Positions 1 through 32,836 of a stretch of DNA of 64,000 nucleotides are shown here, piece after piece. The position numbers and the translations under genes were made by a program. The stretch covers positions 4,440,008 to 4,504,007 of the forward strand of contig CM035362.1 in the NCBI GenBank assembly GCA_020137815.1. Reading direction: 5' to 3'. The DNA is from Hormiphora californensis. Taxonomy: Eukaryota > Ctenophora > Tentaculata > Cydippida > Pleurobrachiidae. The notes beneath the pieces are model-generated. The model was given only the letters and a program-made list of their open reading frames with translations. It did not search any database and was not told where the DNA came from. Positions within the stretch are counted from its first letter, which is position 1, and each line of letters starts with the position of its first letter.

Positions 1-1560
1 TAAAATGGTGAAACTTTTCAGGGAAAATTAGCCAGGCTATTTGGTGAAAATAAAGACTTTAGGTTCATTTAATCGTTGATAAGTGCTGATTTTGAGGCTA
101 AAATGCAATTTTTATTTACTGAATTGCAGCATAATCGTTCAATCCGTTGATAGTTAGCAATTTTTTCAGGCTAACTGATAGATAAGTGTGTAAAAAAGCA
201 GGCTAAATTACTAAATCCATTATATTTATCATAAAAATGTAAATTTTGCTTCTTTTCTTGAGCTAAAGTAGTTAATAACATGATCCTTGACTGAAAACAA
301 GCAAAACTAATACTATATGTGGTTAAAATCAGGCTAAAATAGATTGTCAATTTCATTCAGCGGCTAAAACCACCGTTTTAAAGCTATTTGTACTTTTTTT
401 TCGTGACTTATTCCATCACAATTCATTATGCGACCACTAAATGTTAGTTTTAGCAGGCTAACTGGTAGATAAGTGTGTAAAAAAGCAGGCTAACTTATTA
501 AATTCATTATATCTTTCAAAAAAATTCACATTTTGCTTCTTTTCTTGAGCTATAATAGTTAATACCATGATACTTGAACGGAATCAAGCAAAACTGATAC
601 TATATGTGGTTAGAATCAGGCTAAATCAGGCTAAATTGAAGTATTTTGGAATAGCTGCTGATTTCATTAAATGGCTTTGAAGCACTGATTTTAAGGCTCT
701 CTGGAACTATTTCTTTACGAACTCCATCACAATTCATTATACGACCATTATATGTTAGTTTTATCAGGCTAACTGATAGATAAGCGTGTAAAATAGCAGG
801 CTAAATCACCAAATCCATTGTATTTAGATAAAAGAAGCATATTTTGGTGATTGTTTACAGCCAAACTATCAATTTTAATATTAGTGAGTTAAATCAAGCA
901 TACATTTTGATAGATGTGGTTAAATTCAGGCTAAAATCGTGAAAAAAGTTTCAAATTTCAAATTTTTTTGAAATTTTAGCCAAAATTAACCTTATTATTT
1001 CATCATATTTAGATATTTAACGATAAAATAACCTTCTAAGTGATTTTAGTATCTGCTCTGATGTTCAAAACATCTCCTTTGATATTTATAAGTGATTATT
1101 TGTATAAATAACCTTCAAAAAATAGCGTTTAGCCTTGAAATCTTCACTAATATTAACGTTAGGATGAAATTTTTTAAATAAATGCAATTTATGAGTACAT
1201 TATTACTCGAAGCTGTCAAAAAAGTAAACTTCAGTCTCAAATTCCAAGAAAAACTTCAGAATCATTTTATTGAACTTTAGCCTCAATTTACTCACTGAAA
1301 ACCCCCATTACCCCTTCACATTTAATATACACGTGTTAGCCTGTAAACTTTTCTATTGAATAGCTATGAAATCTAATGCCTAACGATGTCAGGAAACCCA
1401 TTAAATGGCATTTTCCAAAGGCTAACTATCTCCTGAATCCGAGCACATAGAACAACCAGATTTTGATGACGTGATAGATTAGCATGTATTCACAAAACTA
1501 ATTGATGTTTGATATTGATTGATCCAATATTTTAGCCTGAAACGTGAAAAAAGTAAAAAA
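1..1560. repeat. Degenerate ~300-bp tandem repeat rich in CAGGCTAA
   Basis: Three diverged copies of one unit start near 167, 454 and 765 (spacing 287 and 311 bp). Each opens with CAGGCTAACTG(A/G)TAGATAAG and ends near a TGTGGTTA-x-ATCAGGCTAAA block. The octamer CAGGCTAA or its close variants occurs more than ten times in the first kilobase, and TTAGCC(T) forms recur to about 1,540. No splice-framed coding exon was seen. This is probably a local satellite or a decayed element; the function is unknown. Confidence 0.7.
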
Positions 1561-1593
1561 TTTTGACTTTTTGACCGTGGGAATTGTGATCAA

Positions 1594-2960
1594 TTGTTGA
1601 AATCGCCCTCCAATATTATTATTCTTCTAACTCCTACTCCCCCTTTTCAGACGTCCCTACTCCCACTCCCCAATTCTAATCCCCTCCCCAATACTAACCC
1701 CCTCTCCCCAATACTAACCCCCTCCCCTTCCCCTCTCCCCATTTCCATTTCACTAACCCCCTGTCTCTTTTTCAGGCGTCCCCGATCTGCACGGGCGCAT
1801 GTAAAGTCTAGGAATTATATCCACACCATACACTGCGCTCCGGGGTGTCGTGACGTCACCGTGACAGAAACAAGGAATGTTGCTGTTGCACGTGCTTCGT
1901 TATAGCACCCCACGCTGTGCAGTGGCCACCACAAAACCCAACAAACAAATGTATGCTCCCGTCCGGCGTATCGCTACCATCCAACCTACCACACAGAGTT
2001 GTATATATATCGGCTAACCGTTCGGAACTGTGACAGAAACACCGTGACAGAAAGGATATACCGGTGTTATAGAGCTTCTACTAAAAATATATAACGTGTT
2101 GTGAGCGAGACGAAAGGAGCTGGCGATACGCTGATCTATGTCCTTTAATTTCATTCCTACCATCACCACGGCCGCGCTGCCATGACAACGAGAATTCCAT
2201 CAGTTCCATGGCAACGGGACGAGAGAATTCCATCAGTTCCGCGGGGGAAATTGAACAATTAAAAAATAGATCAAACAGTTGAACACTATCTGAGAGATAC
2301 ACGTTGGAGGACAGCACGAGATATCGTGTTTGTTTCTTGCAACCCTCACCACCAAATGACACTACCTATCAGGATACAAAAAGAGAGAGAGAGAGAGAGA
2401 AAGAGCGAAAAAAAAGAAAAAAAGAAGATTGTGAATGGCAAGGACAACACTCATTGTTTCTTTGACTTGTTTTGGATGGCCAGCAACTTGTAAGGAAGAG
2501 ACCGTCTCTCTCTCGTCAGTGAAAGAAATATAGAGAGACACTCACTGTGAGGAGAACAGAGTCTATAACTAAAACTCGAGTATACATTTATTTTGCCTGG
2601 ACTAGTGATCGATTGTTTGTTGCATCGTCCAAGATGAGTCAGAGAACACGAGAGAGAGAGAGAATGAATGAGGTTATGGTGGGTGACCCATTGTCACCAG
2701 TTTTGGTCTACCATACACACCTTCCACACTCCTTACATTCAATGTGAGGACTGTGGAATGGTGTATAGATCAAAACCTGTGTGTGGAATCATATTTGTTA
2801 TGTTTGTTTGTGAAAGAGAAAGAGCGAAGGAACCATATAAGATGAAGGAACGAGAGAGAGGGAGAGCGAGAGGGGTCTTCGTGAGGTACAGAGCTGTGTA
2901 TAATACTGCTGAAAACAGCGCGCCTCACACCTCCAACTCTCCACATTATATACAGAGATG
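1594..2960. other. No gene recognised; pyrimidine-rich and GA-rich sequence
   Basis: 1,625-1,760 is a C-rich low-complexity stretch built on CCCCNATACTAAC-like words. Short GA runs lie at 2,382-2,410 and 2,640-2,665. The open frames here have no domain, no convincing splice structure and biased composition. Confidence 0.5.
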
Positions 2961-2961
2961 A

Positions 2962-3048
2962 AACGACCGAATCAGGAAATACTGGTCGCTGATTGGCTGA
3001 TAACCAGTCACGTGACCTAAATAACGAGTTCTGATTGGTTCCTGTTAC
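2962..3048 (+). mobile_element. hAT-like MITE, internally shortened copy
   Basis: This copy of the 109-bp family (see 38,131-38,239) has lost part of both terminal repeats and the section before the right end. It keeps the GTCACGTGAC core and the central CTAAATAACGAG block. Both sides are followed by ACAGAGATGAAACGA, a longer flanking direct repeat than the usual 8 bp. Confidence 0.75.
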
Positions 3049-3138
3049 AGAGATGAAACGAGATCCGAATGATATAAGATGTTTATCCTGAGTTTATCCA
3101 TATCGTTGCAAAACTTGATGCACTGTACTTGATGCATA

Positions 3139-3185
3139 GTACAGGGTGTCCCACTGTCACGCAAAGACAGTGGGACACCCTGTAC
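3139..3185. repeat. Perfect 20-bp inverted repeat
   Basis: The arms GTACAGGGTGTCCCACTGTC and its exact complement are separated by a 7-base loop (ACGCAAA). It is not next to a recognised gene end and may be a small fold-back element. Confidence 0.85.
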
Positions 3186-5136
<1,951 letters not shown>

Positions 5137-5144
5137 CTCGGTAC

Positions 5145-5253
5145 CAGGAACCGACCGAATCAGGAAATACTGGTCCCTGATTGGCTGATAACCAGTCACG
5201 TGACCTAAATAACAAGCTCTGATTGGTTGTTTACTTGTTTCGGTCGGTTCTTG
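5145..5253 (+). mobile_element. hAT-like MITE, full-length copy
   Basis: A 109-bp copy with ends CAGGAACCGACCGAA and TTCGGTCGGTTCTTG. It is flanked by a perfect 8-bp target duplication, CTCGGTAC, at 5,137-5,144 and 5,254-5,261. The 8-bp duplication is the basis for placing the family with hAT-type transposons. Confidence 0.9.
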
Positions 5254-5259
5254 CTCGGT

Positions 5260-6298
5260 ACATTGTACAAAGAGAGGGAGAGATATATAATTGTACAATG
5301 TACAAAAGAGAGTATGTGTGTTTGTTTACTAATACCTAACCCGCGAGAGAACTTGTGTGTGCATACGGACACATACTGTATTTTGTTCCATCTCCTTCAT
5401 TGATGAAAGGTTTTATGAAGGAGCAATTTTTGAAGAAAGGTATACTCATCTCCGTTAGATAACTAAAAAAGATATCGTGTTTCACTTTGAATGCTAAATA
5501 GAGGACAAATTGGGAAAGGGACATTTCAGACTTTCTCTCCCGCTCTGCGGCTATCGCTACGTTCTGTATTTATCCCCATTACAACTCTGATTCTGATTCC
5601 CAATTTGTCCTTTGTTAAAATGATCGATTTGATCGCATGCCAAATAATGAACAATCAGTTCTGACAGTATCGGCTGGTCACGGAGGTTTCTCAGATGATC
5701 TGTCTGGCGCCACCGAATCGAACCCGTCTGAGAATCAAATTGGGCTCTGGCGCTGCCAGAACGTCTATGATTGACATACAGACCCGATCTTTCGGTAACT
5801 AAATAACCGAAATTAAAGCGGCCTTCGTAGCGTAGGGTGCGTTCCGGGTCGTGTGCCGGTGGTGACACCTAAGTGAGATCGATCTCGGAGCGAAAATAGG
5901 TTGCAATGGATCCAACCGGCAAGTGTGACGGTGCGGTACTATACCACTTGAATTATTGGCATGGCAACAGGTGCCTGGTGCGGGACCACTGGAACTATCA
6001 GGACCCCGATTTACCCGCAAAAACCCCTTTCCCCGGAACCGGACTGTCCGTCTGGTGGCGCCGACAGTCTACTTGGATGGGGTCGGTGGCCAAGGTCCGA
6101 ACAGTGGCTAGCAATAGCATCGGGTTCCGACTGTAAAAAAAGAAAGATTGCTGGATTCAAGTAGAAAATAAAAGAATCTGATCTGAATATATTTACAAAT
6201 GTACACTGATTCAATTTCTCAATTCTAAAACTTCCAGGGGGGATACATAAAATACATTTTCACGGACGAGTTTTTAATTTTTGGAATTGTCTTCTCTC
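5260..6298. other. No gene recognised; fragments of hairpin and pogo-type repeats
   Basis: 5,700-5,765 contains the paired TCTGGCGCCAC / CTCTGGCGCTGCCAGA signature of the hairpin family seen at 10,142 and 26,811. 6,000-6,070 joins a piece of the pogo-type MITE (GACCCCGATTTACCC) to another TCTGGTGGCGCCGACAG end. Open frames on both strands run through this repeat material and were not called as genes. Confidence 0.5.
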
Positions 6299-6517
6299 TC
6301 ACTGTGCCACACTAGACGCAGAAGTGTATCGATGTGTACTAGCGACGTCCATCAGTTCTTCAGTAATAGTTGTTCCGTATGTCGGAGTGTCCTGAGGGAG
6401 GAATAGAAAGCAATTCAGTAATTGGAGAAGTTGCATGTGTGTTGCTGCATCCACATTGCGACCACACATCTCCAAATCTTCCCACGCCCTATGTTGCGCG
6501 CGCACACTGCTGACCAT
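6299..6517 (-). CDS. Possible short ORF downstream of the ANKAR-like gene
   Basis: An open frame of 72 codons runs from an ATG at 6,517 to a stop at 6,299. The composition is ordinary, not a repeat artefact, and includes a WEDLEMCGRN segment and a leucine-rich stretch (LLQLLNCFLFLP). I recognise no family. It starts just 3' of the ANKAR-like terminal exon on the same strand. It could be a first exon, a 3' UTR ORF or chance; a GC-rich GCGCGCGCACAC tract sits at its start. Confidence 0.25.
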   Translation of the reverse strand: MVSSVRAQHRAWEDLEMCGRNVDAATHMQLLQLLNCFLFLPQDTPTYGTTITEELMDVASTHRYTSASSVAQ

Positions 6518-6765
6518 AGCAACAGAGGGTGCTTTCAGCGCGTTCAGTCAGTTTGGACCTCGCGCGTTACAAAAAAGTAATGTCACGTGACCGATTTTCA
6601 GTGTAAGGGGAGCAGAAATTAAAGCCAAGTACAGACTACAATCGTGTGTACAAATTGAAAGTTTGATGACTTACGATTGTTGTTGTTTTGAACTGATTTA
6701 TCAGTGTCGATTGTGATGTAGTGTGGTCTGGCATAACTTGATGATCGATGGGCACCAGTCCAGAT

Positions 6766-26349
<19,584 letters not shown>

Positions 26350-26810
26350 TCATGAGACCGGGCTAACGATGGTTAATGGTATTTATAACGAAATAATACA
26401 GCTGTATTTAGGTATCAAGCAGACTGCATAAGTTGGCAGAATCACAGTCCGGGGGACTCTTGTCTTTTTAATTTTTTTTGTCCGGGGGACTTTTTAGAAA
26501 CTTAAGGAAATTTTTTTAAACTTAAAAAAAGTTTGGAAGTGAAATTCTCAGCTGAGAAGTTACGCCGCGCGCATCACAAGGCAGTGTGGGAGATGCGCGC
26601 CAGTAATTTGCAGCGCAATGTCAAATTCCAAGCGGCATACCACCGGAAGTGAAAGATCTCAAAAGCAAAAGAAAGATCGAAGATCATTCAGTCACCAGTG
26701 GTCTGTTCATCTGATATAACCGAACGATGGTGATGATTAGGAAATCAAAACTCCAATTTATTTTCTTGCCCAGATTCACTTTGAGGGAATCGGAGTCGAA
26801 CAAGTCCAAC

Positions 26811-27025
26811 GTTGTCTGGCGCCGCGACCCATCTGAGCGCACTGTCGCCAATTTGATTGACATGTTCCTTGTCTGTCAGCTCTCACACCGGGCCGAAGGC
26901 CCGGTGTGAGCTTACGCGAGCCCGAAGGGCGAGCGTAAGCGAGGCGCTTAAGTGCCGATAGACAGACTGCGTAGCATGGCAACAATTTGAGAATCAAATG
27001 GGGTATGGCGCCGCCATACAGGTCC
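26811..27025. mobile_element. Element with two adjacent GC-rich hairpins
   Basis: The outer ends carry GTCTGGCGCCGC and GGCGCCGCCATACAG, as in the 10,142 hairpin family. Inside are two stems: GCTCACACCGGGCC-GAA-complement at 26,879-26,911 and GCTTACGC...GCGTAAGC with an inner GCCC/GGGC at 26,910-26,940. It lies between the ANKAR-like start and the next gene and could affect transcription of either. Confidence 0.65.
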
Positions 27026-27327
27026 AACGGGAAACAACTTATAATTAAACAAGTTAATTTTTGTCATAAATGAAATAAATTACCGCTTCATATCCGTGTG
27101 TGTAAAAACTCAGATAGTTACATAGCCCCTTGCAGGTCAACAACAAAAGTTATCAGTCCCTCTAAAAAACATATTCCTAATGTTCTCTCATTCCCTCCCG
27201 CTCTAGTAGACTATTTAGGACACTAAGGGGTCAACAACCAAAAACAACAACTCCCGATTTATCATCTTGATGTCTGCTGTGTCCGGGGGGTTATCAAAAG
27301 AGGGGGAGAGAACGTCTTTAGTCTTTA

Positions 27328-30300
27328 TCACTGGTACTTTTTATGGTGCTTGATTCGGAACAGGTACTCGTTAACAGTCAGAACTGATCGGCATGATGCA
27401 ATCTGAAGAGAGAGTTAGATTTATTGAAAATGTTCACCCCTTTGTTGAGTGGAATACATCTATATCAACACGTCCCCCGGGATTTCGGTTAGTTTAGTTA
27501 ATTAATAAACTAGTTACTAAATTAGTTACTAAATCCTATAACCCACATGAAGGTTGATTGCGTTGTAGACTTTTCTAACCAGATCAGTTTCCCTTGCCAG
27601 CGCAGAGAAATACACCTCAACCAACACGTCACACCACTGGACCACCTGATGGAATAAGTTTGGTGAACAACCCGGGACTGGGAGGGGGACAGGAACCGAC
27701 CGAATCAGGAAATACTGGTCCCTGATTGCCTGATAACCAATCACGTGACCTAAATAACGGGTTCTGATTCGGTCGGTTCCGGGACTGGGAGTTAATGATA
27801 TTGGGTAACAACCTGAGGGGGGGGGGGACGGTGCTGGGCACGGTGACCTACCAGCCCTGTGACCTAATCCTGTAAAACCTAGTTAGGGGACCAGAGGGTG
27901 AATCCTGGGCACAGGGTAGGTAACAAGATACATTCTGCACAAGGGGTATTATAACGGGATAGCACAAAAAGGAATGAGGTGGGTCATGCAAGTCAGTATT
28001 GTCAAATGTTCCCCTCTTACCTGAGAGAGGGTGAGTTTCCAACTTTTTACCGGAGCATTCTTTATAAACTTCTCCCCAATAACAATCATGAGATCCTTCC
28101 CCAAACTTGGAGGGACAATCTTTAGACTCCGCTTCATGGTTGAAGGGTCAAAGGGAAGCGAGAGAAGTAGGGAGAGGATGGAGTCTAGTGTCTCCTTCTC
28201 TGTTCCGTCACAGGATGAGGAGCTGTAGAGTGGGTCACTGAGTAGGACAGAGAGGGGTGTTAGTAAATAGCTGATCCCTTTGTCTGTTGTTCTGTTTGTT
28301 TGTGTCAGTCTGTTTGTCTGTCAGTCTGTTTGTCTGTTTGCGTTAGTTTGTCTGTTCAGTTTACCTAATAATTGTGTACACTAGATCGACCAGGTGTTTC
28401 TCGTTGCAGGATCGAGAACAAGATATCAGTAGTTTGAAGGAAACTAAATCTCGACAAGCAACCAGGATTGATCCGACGGAGGCTATATTACTGAGAGAAT
28501 ATAAAGGTGTATTAATTCGTTAATCAGAATTAATTAGAGTTAATTGATAATTGATTAGAGTAAGTTAATTGATTTTGATGTTTAAACGCACCTGGAAGAG
28601 AGTTGCCGTGTTTTAATGAGTTTGTCCAGGATTTCCATACACCAGATACTCTCGCGATTATCCACCATTAATCGGACCACTTCGTTGATGAAAAACTTGG
28701 AAAACCGAGCTAAATGGGAAATTTTGAACTTGAAAATTGAAGAAGAAATTCTGGAAAAAAAAACTTGTTATGTTCTCATTCTCCTTATATTAACATTTTA
28801 TTTGTGGGGAAAAAGACAAAGTTATCTGCCTTCTTACAACTTTAAAAGTGGTTCCTTACCTTTCACTGTATCTTCATTCCGTTTCCTCTTCACTCCTGTG
28901 ATGTGAGATGACTTTGTTTTGGGACAAATTTGATGTTTCATGCTCCGTTTGACTAGCTTCGTGGACACCACACTTTTGACAGGCATGGCTGGTGCAGATG
29001 ACGGGGCTGGGGTTGGACCTGCAGACGGAATTAAACTTGGGTCATCTGGGATAGAAAGTTGAAAGGCGAATTAGGATTATAATTACTCCCCCGACAACTA
29101 TTTCCGAACGAGAGATTATTTCAAGATGAAGTTTTACTTACATTGATGGACAAGGGCGGCCTCGTGAAAATCATTAAAATGCTGAACAAAGCGCCTCTTG
29201 CTCTTCAGGACTTTTGGAGATTGAAGTTTCTCAAGCGCTCCCCTCTCCAGCTCTGTGTAGGAGACACACCTATTCTTGTTCTTTTTCATTTCTTTTCTTT
29301 TGTGACTCCATGATAGCTTGCTGCTTCTCTCGGGAACTGCCTGTAAACTGTAAACAGAGGATTTTAGTTGTAGTTGAGTAATGTTAGTTAGGGACAGACA
29401 TGTTCACACAAATCGAGGGCTTGGTAAGGGGGAGGTAATGCTCACTGCCCACATGTTACTTTCTAAAGAGATTACAACTAAGGGATGGGGAGTGAAAATA
29501 TATTACCTTCTGCATCCTACAAAGTTTGCAAGAGGAATTGAATTGTCGGGGTCATCTGGGTCAGATGGAATTACAGGTTCTTCCAGTGACTTTTCCTTTC
29601 GTACAAATTCTACTTTTAGTTGGTCCTGAAACAAATTGATATGGATGGACGATATTTTCGATTTGACAAACATGAGACAGTCGATAATTTCTTGATCTCT
29701 TGCCAGCACTGGTCTGCGCGCACACTAGGTTGTGTGTGCTCGCGCGCGAGTGTTGTTCTCTCACAGCGAGAAGGGGACAGCGCGTTACAAATTTAAAGTT
29801 AGGGTTGTGTGACTTGGACTGGGACAGGACGTGTGTACGTGACGAAATAGTCAAGCAGTCTTAGGAGAATTTCATCGGGTTCTCAAGTCACATTACCCAA
29901 CTAAGCTCAAATTTTGAAAACCAAATTCCCACATTTTGAAGATAATATCTATTGAGCATTGTGTACTGTGTAGCAACAGAGAGTGTCACTTCAGCACTGT
30001 CACTTTTTCGCTATGGACGTCATAGGAACCTGAGATATGTCGCATCACCCCTCACCTTGGCTATAATGGTACAAGTACATGCGGGCTTTGGTGTCACACT
30101 GACATAGCAATATATAATTATTATTATTATTATCTAACTAACCGATTGTGGAGGTGTAACAGCAATATAGAAACTAACCGATTGTGGAGGTGTAACAGCA
30201 ATATAGAAACTAACCGATTGGGGAGGTGTAACAGGTAACATAAACTCCTCTTCAGGAAGGGTTGAATCAACAAGTCCAACTACCTCCACATCCCCCTTAC

Positions 30301-30832
30301 TGGGCTGATCGGCCGCTGTAAATTGTGTGTTTAGTTTAGGAGTGAAATAATAATTTAATAAAATGTTGTAGTTTTTGTTTGTAAGCATTTCTGATTTATT
30401 TGGTGCAAGGTATACTACCAAGTAGATAATCGACTATTAATTTGCCTAGCTAGACTCTGTTTCGGAGGGTTGGAACAAAACAACTATCAATTACCTGTCT
30501 TCTTTCTCTTCTTCTTAGGGCCACTTGGAATGTTATTTGTTTCGTTCTCTTTCAGTGATGAATTCAGTGGATCAAGGCCCTTAGCTCGGCGACTTTTCTG
30601 AGGAAAGCGGGGATGATTAGTTTTCTAGAAACCAGGGATTCTGTACAATATAAACATGTGCAGAACTATAAATACGTTTCTCAAATTCTCTCCAAATCTA
30701 AAGTAAACAACCAATCCGAACTCGTTATTTAGGTCACGTGACCGGTTATCAGCCAATTAGGGACCAGTATTTCCGGATTCGGTCGGTTCCTGTACTTACC
30801 CTAACTGGAGTTGGTGGCACAATATCGATCAT
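27328..30832 (-). CDS. Uncharacterised basic, probably nuclear protein, 11 exons
   Basis: Exons: 30832-30800, 30597-30495, 30315-30215, 29625-29507, 29347-29142, 29045-28860, 28709-28592, 28490-28365, 28237-28021, 27645-27543, 27402-27328; about 462 codons. Phases agree through exon 10. The N-terminal half is low complexity and basic, with a nuclear-localisation-like PKKKRKK and later KRKRNED. The C-terminal half looks helical and folded (FINEVVRLMVDNRESIWCME, ILSLLLSLPFDPSTMKRSLK, VVQWCDVLVEVYFSALARE). The last junction is one base out of phase. Exon 11 reads either VNEYLFRIKHHKKYQ-stop (ordinary-looking) or a short DCIMPISSDC-stop. The C-terminal half weakly recalls nucleolar UTP8/NOL11 proteins, which I do not assert. 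The gene ends about 1 kb upstream of the ANKAR-like start, same strand. Confidence 0.7.
27690..27780 (+). mobile_element. hAT-like MITE with internal deletion
   Basis: It keeps CAGGAACCGACCGAATC and GATTCGGTCGGTTCC but lacks the segment just before the right end. GGGACTGGGAG flanks both sides. It lies in an intron of the uncharacterised nuclear-protein gene. Confidence 0.8.
30143..30251 (-). repeat. 36-bp in-frame ladder of splice donors
   Basis: The exon end TTACACCTCC(C/A)CAATCG with donor GTTAGT occurs three times at 36-bp spacing: exon-like ends at 30,215, 30,179 and 30,143. The unit stays open in the host frame (VSFYIAVTPPQS), so later donors would add 12 or 24 residues. Confidence 0.9.
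30712..30792 (+). mobile_element. hAT-like MITE truncated on the left, directly behind a splice donor
   Basis: The left end is missing (starts GTAAACAACC). The intact CAGGAACC end abuts GTAAGTA, the donor of the first exon of the nuclear-protein gene, whose exon ends at 30,800. Confidence 0.85.
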
Positions 30833-31099
30833 TTCGTGAGTGTTAAATCATGACCTTATGCTACCGGGGGAAGGATATTGTTAGTTTGGAAACATTGTAT
30901 GCCTTACACAAAATCTGACTCTGTGATGAGAATTGAGAGGAAAGATACAAAAATAAATGAAAAGGAAAAACAATTTGTTCTAAGTAAAATGAATACATAC
31001 ATAGTAATGACATAAGTAAAATGTGCACACTGATCCGAGGGGAGATCGGGCTGACAAACGATGAGGTCAACAGATGAGTGGTTCTTGAGGAATTGTATA

Positions 31100-32836
31100 G
31101 TTTGTGACAGGTAACAGGGTTTTTTTTCTAAAACAAGTTAACCTCAAATATATATGTTCGCAAAAGGCAAGCTTCCCCTCGTCCGACCCGAAGTTGGAAT
31201 CATATGGGCTTAGTTTGTCGAACCGGCAAGTTGCTAACATGTTTCAAATCTTCACTACTTCTCAAATGATCCCATACTTTCAGTCTAATCCCAAAATCCT
31301 AGTAAAAATAGAGACAAAAATAACGGCACCAAACTGTGAAATGCCCTTGCATTAGTGCGAGTAGAATAAAATCAATTTTCTATCTAAAGGCCGAGTTTAT
31401 AGCAAGAAAGGACTATTTTACAACGAATTCTCTGGTTAGTATGGTAACCAACTCCGTTGTCATGGTAAATCAATCGAACTCTATCGAGTTCTATCGCCAG
31501 CAACTGGATGAAAATTTATCCATTTCATTATGCACAATTCACAGGCTTTGGTTACGAAGTTACCCCTTGCCAGCGTGTGCACGCGAATTGGGGGCAAATT
31601 GTGCAGGGGCCACCCCAAAATTAATCTCTAAGTAATTAATTAATTAATTTTGACTATTCCCACTTTCTGTAGATTATATTATATGTTTTATGCATGAAGA
31701 ACATTCCTAGAAAGTTTCAAGTCGATATTTTAAGCAGAACGGAAAATATAATTTAGTGCATGGGCAAACAAAATGGTGCAAGGGCACATGTTCAGGGGAA
31801 ATTTGCACAAATTGTGCAGGGGCAAATTTTAATTAATTTGCCTATAATTAATTACCTAATTGATATATTAATCATACGGCTCTTCTAGTACTCGTAGTTA
31901 TGCTACTAGAACATGCATAGAAAGTTTCGTGTCAAAATATTAAACGGTGTGGACACAGTTCGATCATAAAATTGGTGCAAGGGCTGCCCTTGCACCATTT
32001 GCCCTTGCACATTGCCTGCCCCTGCACCAAATTCCATTTTTTGCACGGCTCTAACTAACTAATTAATTAATTTTGACTATTCCCACTTTTCGAACATCAT
32101 CTTTTATGATTGAAGAACATTCCTACAAAGTTTCAAGTCGATATTTTAAGCAGAACGGAAAATAGAATTTGGTGCAAGGGCGCGGTGCAAGGGACAGAAC
32201 ACGCAATGTGCAGGGGCACGGTGCCCTTGCACCGTTTTTAATTACCTATAATTAATTAATTAATTAAAAATTCAAAAATCCGCCAACGTCATGACACAAA
32301 GGAATACTACAAGAACATGCCTACAAAATTTCAAGTCGATATCTCAAACGGTGTGGCCACAATCGTTGACATGTTTTTTGCCCCCCCCCCCAAAAAAGAC
32401 CTTTCTTTGTTCTTAATAGGGCCGGCATTTTTGGGTTTTTGTGCAGGGGCAAAAAAATTTTTTTCTTTTTTTGCTGTTTTCTTCGGGTCGGAGGTGCCTG
32501 CCGGCACCTAAATGTAAACAGTAAAATCCCATGATAATATGTATAACTTGGTATCAAATTTGACCCCTCAAGTATGAAGTATTGCGGTTCATGAATTAAT
32601 AAGGTTTACGCTAGAATTTAGCCCCCGTTTAGCTAATCCCAATTTTAATCTAAAAGGTACACACAAAACAGCTGGCGAGCATCTCATTTGGCTCTTCGAG
32701 GCGGACCATATTATTCAAAAGTTTTTATTTAGAAACTAATAATGTTCTTTCCCGTTACGATAGTCTAAGTGAATAATCCTCTGATGGCGCTTGAGAGAAA
32801 ACGATCACTGCTCACATTTATAGGGCTGTTCTCTGA
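31100..32836. repeat. No gene; four degenerate copies of a ~200-bp repeat
   Basis: From 31,620 to 32,370 a unit recurs four times. It contains TAATTAATTAATTTTGACTA, AAGAACATTCCTA(C/G)AAAGTT, TTCAAGTCGATATTTTAAGC and GGTGCAAGGGC. The copies diverge most at the ends. 31,553-31,590 carries GGTTACGAAGTTACCCCTTG, also present at 18,318 and, in altered form, at 61,732. No credible exon was found. Confidence 0.7.

Noticed and set aside
5557-6214. Overlapping open frames on both strands
   Set aside because: The region is stitched from pogo-type and hairpin repeat fragments.
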